Assembly: GCF_001439695.1 (NCBI RefSeq)
Contig: NZ_JYLL01000019.1
Coordinates: forward strand, 1-64,000
DNA from: Pseudomonas veronii
GTDB taxonomy: Bacteria; Pseudomonadota; Gammaproteobacteria; Pseudomonadales; Pseudomonadaceae
DNA length: 64,000 nt
Direction of reading: 5' to 3'
The notes below the pieces were generated by a model. The model was given only the letters and a program-made list of their open reading frames with translations. It made no database searches and had not been told where the DNA came from. A program made the translations under genes and the position numbers. This document shows, in pieces, positions 60,754-64,000 of this stretch; the stretch's first letter is position 1; every line of letters begins with the position of its first letter.

Positions 60754-62673
60754 ATGAACAGCTGGTTCGGTAACATCAGCGTCAACCTCAAACTGGGCCT
60801 GGGCTTCGGCCTGGTGCTTGTCCTCACCTCGATCCTGGCGCTGACCGGCTGGACCAGCCTCGGCGGCCTGATCGACCGTAGCAACTGGATGAGCGACATC
60901 ACCCAGCTCAACGCCTCCCTGACCAAGCTGCGCATCGTGCGCCTGCAATACATGCTGGCCAACGGCGATGAAAGCGTGGCGCAGAACGTACAAACCAGCC
61001 TGGATGCCTTCGCCGCCCAGCAGCAAACACTCCTGGACAGCTTCAAGAGCCCGGACAACGTCAAACTGCTCAACGAGCAGAAAGCCGTCATCACGGCGTA
61101 TCAGCAATCGCTGAACAAAATGCGTGAGGCCTACCGTACCGGCAATGCTGCGCGCCAGGTCATGGGCGATAAGGCCGACATCGCCAACGCCCAGATCGAC
61201 GCACTGGACAGCAGTGTGCAGCAGACGCCCGACAACCCCGAGCGCTTCACCCAGTACCAGGCCGTGACTCATGCCAAACAAGAGTTCCAGTTGGCCCGCT
61301 ACGAAGTGCGCGGCTACACCGGCAACGTCAACGCCGACACCGAAGCCCGCGCCGCCGCCCAGATCGAAAAAGCCATCAACGGCTTGAAAGGCCTCGGCGC
61401 GGCGTTCGGCGGCAGCCAACAGGTCGCGCTCAGCGCCCTGGAAAGCGCGCTCGGCGCCTATCGCAGTGCGGTGCAGAACTACAAGGCGGCTAACGCCAAT
61501 ATCGTCGCCGCGCGCGCCGAAATGACCACCCAAGGGGCGGATATCGTCACCATCAGCGATAAGCTCTACGACATCCAGCTCGCCCGCCGCGACGCCGAAA
61601 GCGCCCAAGCCCGCAGCCTGCAATTGATCAGCACGCTGCTCGCGTTACTGGTCGGCATCGTCGCGGCACTGGTGATCACCCGCCAGATCACACGCCCGAT
61701 CCAGGAAACCCTGGCCGTGGTCGAGCGCATTGCCTCCGGCGACCTGAGCCACAATATCCAGGTCACCCGCCGCGATGAACTGGGCGTACTGCAACAAGGC
61801 ATCCAGCGCATGGGCACGACCCTGCGCGAGTTGATCAGCGGTATTCGCGACGGCGTAACCCAGATCGCCAGCGCCGCCGAAGAGTTGTCGGCCGTGACCG
61901 AACAGACCAGTGCCGGGGTGAACAGCCAGAAGATCGAGACCGATCAAGTCGCCACCGCCATGCACGAAATGACCGCCACCGTGCAGGAAGTCGCACGCAA
62001 CGCCGAGCAAGCCTCCCGGGCCGCTGCCGATGCCGATGGCCAAGCCCGCGCAGGCGACAAGGTGGTGGCCGAAGCCATCGCCCAGATCGAACGCCTGGCC
62101 GCCGAAGTGGCGCGTTCCACCGACGCCATGAGCCATCTGCAACAAGAGAGCAACAAAATCGGCAGCGTGATGGACGTGATCAAGGCCGTGGCCGAGCAGA
62201 CCAACCTGCTCGCGCTCAACGCCGCGATTGAAGCAGCGCGTGCCGGTGAAGCCGGTCGCGGCTTTGCCGTCGTCGCCGACGAAGTGCGTGGCCTGGCCCA
62301 GCGCACGCAGAAATCCACCGAAGAAATCGAAGGCCTGGTGGCCGGCTTGCAGAACGGCACCCAGCAGGTGGCCGCGGTGATGAACAACAGCCGCAGCCTC
62401 ACCGACAGCAGCGTCGAACTGACGCGCAAGGCCGGCGTATCCCTGGAAAACATCACCCGCACGGTGTCGAACATCCAGTCGATGAACCAGCAGATCGCAG
62501 CGGCAGCCGAAGAGCAAAGCGCCGTGGCCGAAGAAATCAGCCGCAGCATCATCAACGTGCGTGACGTGTCGGAACAGACCGCCACCGCGAGTGACGAGAC
62601 GGCCAAGTCGAGTGTGGAACTGGCGCGCTTGGGCAGCCAGTTGCAGCAGATGGTCAGCCACTTCCGGGTGTAA
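60754..62673 (+). CDS. Methyl-accepting chemotaxis protein, McpS-like (HBM sensor)
   Basis: 639 residues from MNSWFGNISVNLKLGLGFGL (GGAG upstream). TM1 is about 10-32; the periplasmic part of about 250 residues is all-helical and long, as in the HBM (helical bimodular) sensor. TM2 is about 288-310, followed by HAMP and the signalling tip EQTNLLALNAAIEAARAGEA. No C-terminal CheR pentapeptide. It closely matches what I remember of P. putida McpS, which senses TCA-cycle intermediates such as malate and succinate. Ligand identity is inferred. Confidence 0.93.
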   Translation: MNSWFGNISVNLKLGLGFGLVLVLTSILALTGWTSLGGLIDRSNWMSDITQLNASLTKLRIVRLQYMLANGDESVAQNVQTSLDAFAAQQQTLLDSFKSPDNVKLLNEQKAVITAYQQSLNKMREAYRTGNAARQVMGDKADIANAQIDALDSSVQQTPDNPERFTQYQAVTHAKQEFQLARYEVRGYTGNVNADTEARAAAQIEKAINGLKGLGAAFGGSQQVALSALESALGAYRSAVQNYKAANANIVAARAEMTTQGADIVTISDKLYDIQLARRDAESAQARSLQLISTLLALLVGIVAALVITRQITRPIQETLAVVERIASGDLSHNIQVTRRDELGVLQQGIQRMGTTLRELISGIRDGVTQIASAAEELSAVTEQTSAGVNSQKIETDQVATAMHEMTATVQEVARNAEQASRAAADADGQARAGDKVVAEAIAQIERLAAEVARSTDAMSHLQQESNKIGSVMDVIKAVAEQTNLLALNAAIEAARAGEAGRGFAVVADEVRGLAQRTQKSTEEIEGLVAGLQNGTQQVAAVMNNSRSLTDSSVELTRKAGVSLENITRTVSNIQSMNQQIAAAAEEQSAVAEEISRSIINVRDVSEQTATASDETAKSSVELARLGSQLQQMVSHFRV

Positions 62674-62678
62674 AAACC

Positions 62679-62710
62679 AAAAAGCCGCCTCGGTCTGCAC
62701 CGGGGCGGCT
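62679..62710 (-). terminator. Leftward terminator of the 32-residue gene
   Basis: AGCCGCC / GGCGGCT stem; on the minus strand it ends in a run of five Ts, and on the plus strand it has none, so it terminates the leftward small gene, not the chemoreceptor. Confidence 0.75.
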
Positions 62711-62724
62711 CCACTTCTCAGACC

Positions 62725-62823
62725 TTAGCGGTCATCGAAGCTGTCTCGCAGGAATGTCCATACGTGATAAACACGCAAGGCATTCATGACGAGGTTCCAC
62801 GCACGTCGTGCAAACTTAGACAT
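62725..62823 (-). CDS. Very small protein, 32 residues
   Basis: Encodes MSKFARRAWNLVMNALRV and ends FLRDSFDDR. GGAGG sits 7 bases before the ATG at 62823, and a terminator begins 15 bases after the stop. The middle is an amphipathic or short hydrophobic helix (basic N-terminus, acidic C-terminus), as in small membrane-associated regulators. I do not know the family. Confidence 0.6.
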   Translation of the reverse strand: MSKFARRAWNLVMNALRVYHVWTFLRDSFDDR

Positions 62824-63230
62824 ACTCGGCCCTCCATGAGTTGGGCCTTACCTCCAGCGCACTTACCGGAACATGTGAGCCTTTGGACGCACGTCAGTGC
62901 TCCTGTGAGGCGGCTGGGTTTATGGTCCTCTTGCATGAATCCGGCACGGATTACTAGCCCGTGGCAGTCGGTCCAAAATTAGCGCGCGAACCCAGCCAAC
63001 CTACCTCACGATGAACGCAGAACGAGGGCGATACTAGCTCAGTCCCCTACGCCAAGGTGTGACAAGCAACGGCCAATTCCCCTTAAAAGTTGTTGCTGTT
63101 TTTTGCGGGGCTCAAGTGAAAGACCACCTATCGTCAGGCCTTGCATAAAGCCCCGAAGCGGCAGTAATATCGCCAACACGTCAGTGCTTCCTGTGAGATC
63201 GCAACCCCAGCCGCAAACCGGGTTTGCACA
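62824..63230. other. Leader and spacer upstream of the 32-residue gene
   Basis: No ordinary gene. CACGTCAGTGCT(T)CCTGTGAG occurs twice, at 62890-62909 and 63177-63197; read leftward each gives an AGGA plus GTG codon at correct spacing, opening reading frames of 9 and about 46 codons. A rightward AGCAAC/GTTGCT stem with six Ts lies at about 63066-63103. Confidence 0.4.
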
Positions 63231-63258
63231 AAAAAACCGCCCTACTAAGGCGGTTTTT
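63231..63258 (-). terminator. Terminator of the VOC-family gene
   Basis: AAAAAACCGCC-ctactaa-GGCGGTTTTTT, strong in both directions. Confidence 0.85.
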
Positions 63259-63278
63259 TATTGCCTGCGATTTACCCC

Positions 63279-63647
63279 TCAGCCCTCGCCTTCCTCGACA
63301 AACACCAGCCGATTGCCAAACGGATCGTGGATGCTCATCTCCCGCGAACCCCAGGGCATTTCTTCAACGCCTGGCTTGGCAAAACGATAGTCCTTGCCCT
63401 GCAATTGCTGCTGATAGGCGTCTACACCCTGCGCCTGAATCCGCACCGCCGCACCCGGCGATGCATCGCCATGGTGCTCGGACAAATGCAGCACGCACTC
63501 ACCCAACGACACCTGCAGGTACAACGGAAAATTCGCCTCGAAGCGATGCTGCCAATCGACCTTGAACCCAAGGAAGTCGACATAAAACTCCAACGCCTTG
63601 GCCTCGTCGAAAATCCGCAGGATGGGGGTGACTTTTCCTAAGTGCAT
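63279..63647 (-). CDS. VOC-superfamily protein (glyoxalase/bleomycin-resistance type)
   Basis: 122 residues from MHLGKVTPILRIFD (GGAG upstream). One VOC domain of two beta-alpha-beta units (EAKALEFYVDFLGFKVDWQHRF, then GVDAYQQQLQG and IHDPFGNRLVFVE). The size and HDPFGNRL ending are those of the Ble/glyoxalase group. Possibly binds a small toxic molecule; no resistance spectrum can be inferred. Confidence 0.88.
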   Translation of the reverse strand: MHLGKVTPILRIFDEAKALEFYVDFLGFKVDWQHRFEANFPLYLQVSLGECVLHLSEHHGDASPGAAVRIQAQGVDAYQQQLQGKDYRFAKPGVEEMPWGSREMSIHDPFGNRLVFVEEGEG

Positions 63648-63676
63648 GGCAACCGCTCCGTGTGTAAGAGCGCCCA

Positions 63677-64000
63677 CTATAGAGTCGAAAACCCAGCCCG
63701 CAAATCCCCACTGCGCGCCAGGAACCGCCCCGGCCGCTGACCATTCGACTGCCCGTCGCTGTAGCTCAACACGCCGTTGACCCACACGCCATCAATCCCT
63801 TCTGCCGCCTGCTGCGGCGCCTTGAAATCCGCCACATCGCGCACGCGCAGCGGATCGAACAGCACCAAGTCGGCCCAGTGCCCTACACGGATTTCGCCCC
63901 GCTCCGACAAGCCGAACCGCGCCGCCGACAAGCCGGTCATCTTATGCACCGCCGTGTGCAGCGGGAACAGCCCGACGTCCCGACTGAAGTGACCCAACAC
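63677..64000 (-). CDS. D-aminoacylase-type amidohydrolase (C-terminal part)
   Basis: 107 visible residues, cut by the window end; the true start lies beyond 64000. AARFGLSERGEIRVGHWADL-type segment and LFDPLRVRDVADF are the C-terminal beta-sandwich signature of N-acyl-D-amino-acid deacylases. Family members are about 480-500 residues, so most of the gene is outside. It would release D-amino acids from N-acyl forms. Confidence 0.88.
   Translation of the reverse strand: MLGHFSRDVGLFPLHTAVHKMTGLSAARFGLSERGEIRVGHWADLVLFDPLRVRDVADFKAPQQAAEGIDGVWVNGVLSYSDGQSNGQRPGRFLARSGDLRAGFSTL

Noticed and set aside
62824..63230. tmRNA, 4.5S, 6S or PrrF-type RNA
   Set aside because: None of the conserved ends or sequence blocks of these RNAs as I remember them could be found in this stretch.

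Overview
The window is a continuous stretch of a Pseudomonas chromosome, most likely from the P. fluorescens group. Three things point there: GC-rich pseudomonad genes throughout; the block proB-obgE-rpmA-rplU-ispB followed by a small Fur-boxed gene and fklB, which is the gene order of P. aeruginosa PA4565-PA4572; and many paired REP elements (REPINs) of the GTGGGAGGGGGC and TGTAGGAGCGAGC types typical of fluorescent pseudomonads. I found no rRNA, tRNA, CRISPR array, prophage or intact insertion sequence.

Layout. 0-8.5 kb is accessory: two LysE/RhtB exporters, an XRE regulator fused to an NBR1-like Ig domain, a LysR regulator with a divergent small gene and a striking operator candidate, a decayed TonB-receptor fragment, small unknown genes, a cytochrome c, a COQ7-like protein, a lone receiver and an unannotated-looking 64-residue gene with its own leader hairpin and terminator. 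8.6-17.8 kb holds a PhoD-like phosphatase, a PAS-GGDEF cyclase, a class III aminotransferase, a five-haem fused cytochrome, a wrecked yefM-yoeB toxin-antitoxin pair and a Tat-exported aminotransferase. 17.9-22.7 kb is the cyoABCDE cytochrome bo3 oxidase operon. 23.5-27.3 kb has dsbB, then hmp and norR, divergent around three NorR enhancer sites. 27.5-40.7 kb is a run of transporters, regulators and metabolic genes: EamA/AraC, a LuxR-type LAL regulator with DUF1329/DUF1302 genes, an SDR/hydrolase/aldolase group, and lrgAB with a divergent LysR gene.

41.1-46.5 kb is the most coherent functional group. A short LOV photoreceptor, a PilZ-like protein and a MerR-type regulator of the LitR/CarH family that has lost its B12 ligands lie beside a monooxygenase-fold membrane protein and folM, folE and folX, the genes for tetrahydromonapterin. 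I infer a blue-light-responsive pterin locus. trxB and cysZ follow.

48.8-51.9 kb is an island of orphan genes around a glycosyltransferase, including a protein with three 27-residue Pro/Gln/Asn/Trp repeats. 51.9-64 kb returns to housekeeping genes (OYE reductase, glutathione peroxidase, creA, proB, obgE, L27, L21, ispB, yjdM, fklB), an McpS-like chemoreceptor, and a 32-codon gene on the minus strand with a strong ribosome site and terminator. The window ends inside a D-aminoacylase-type amidohydrolase.

All functions come from reading translated sequence and motifs by eye; no database search was run. Start sites were chosen by Shine-Dalgarno (SD) spacing and family length.
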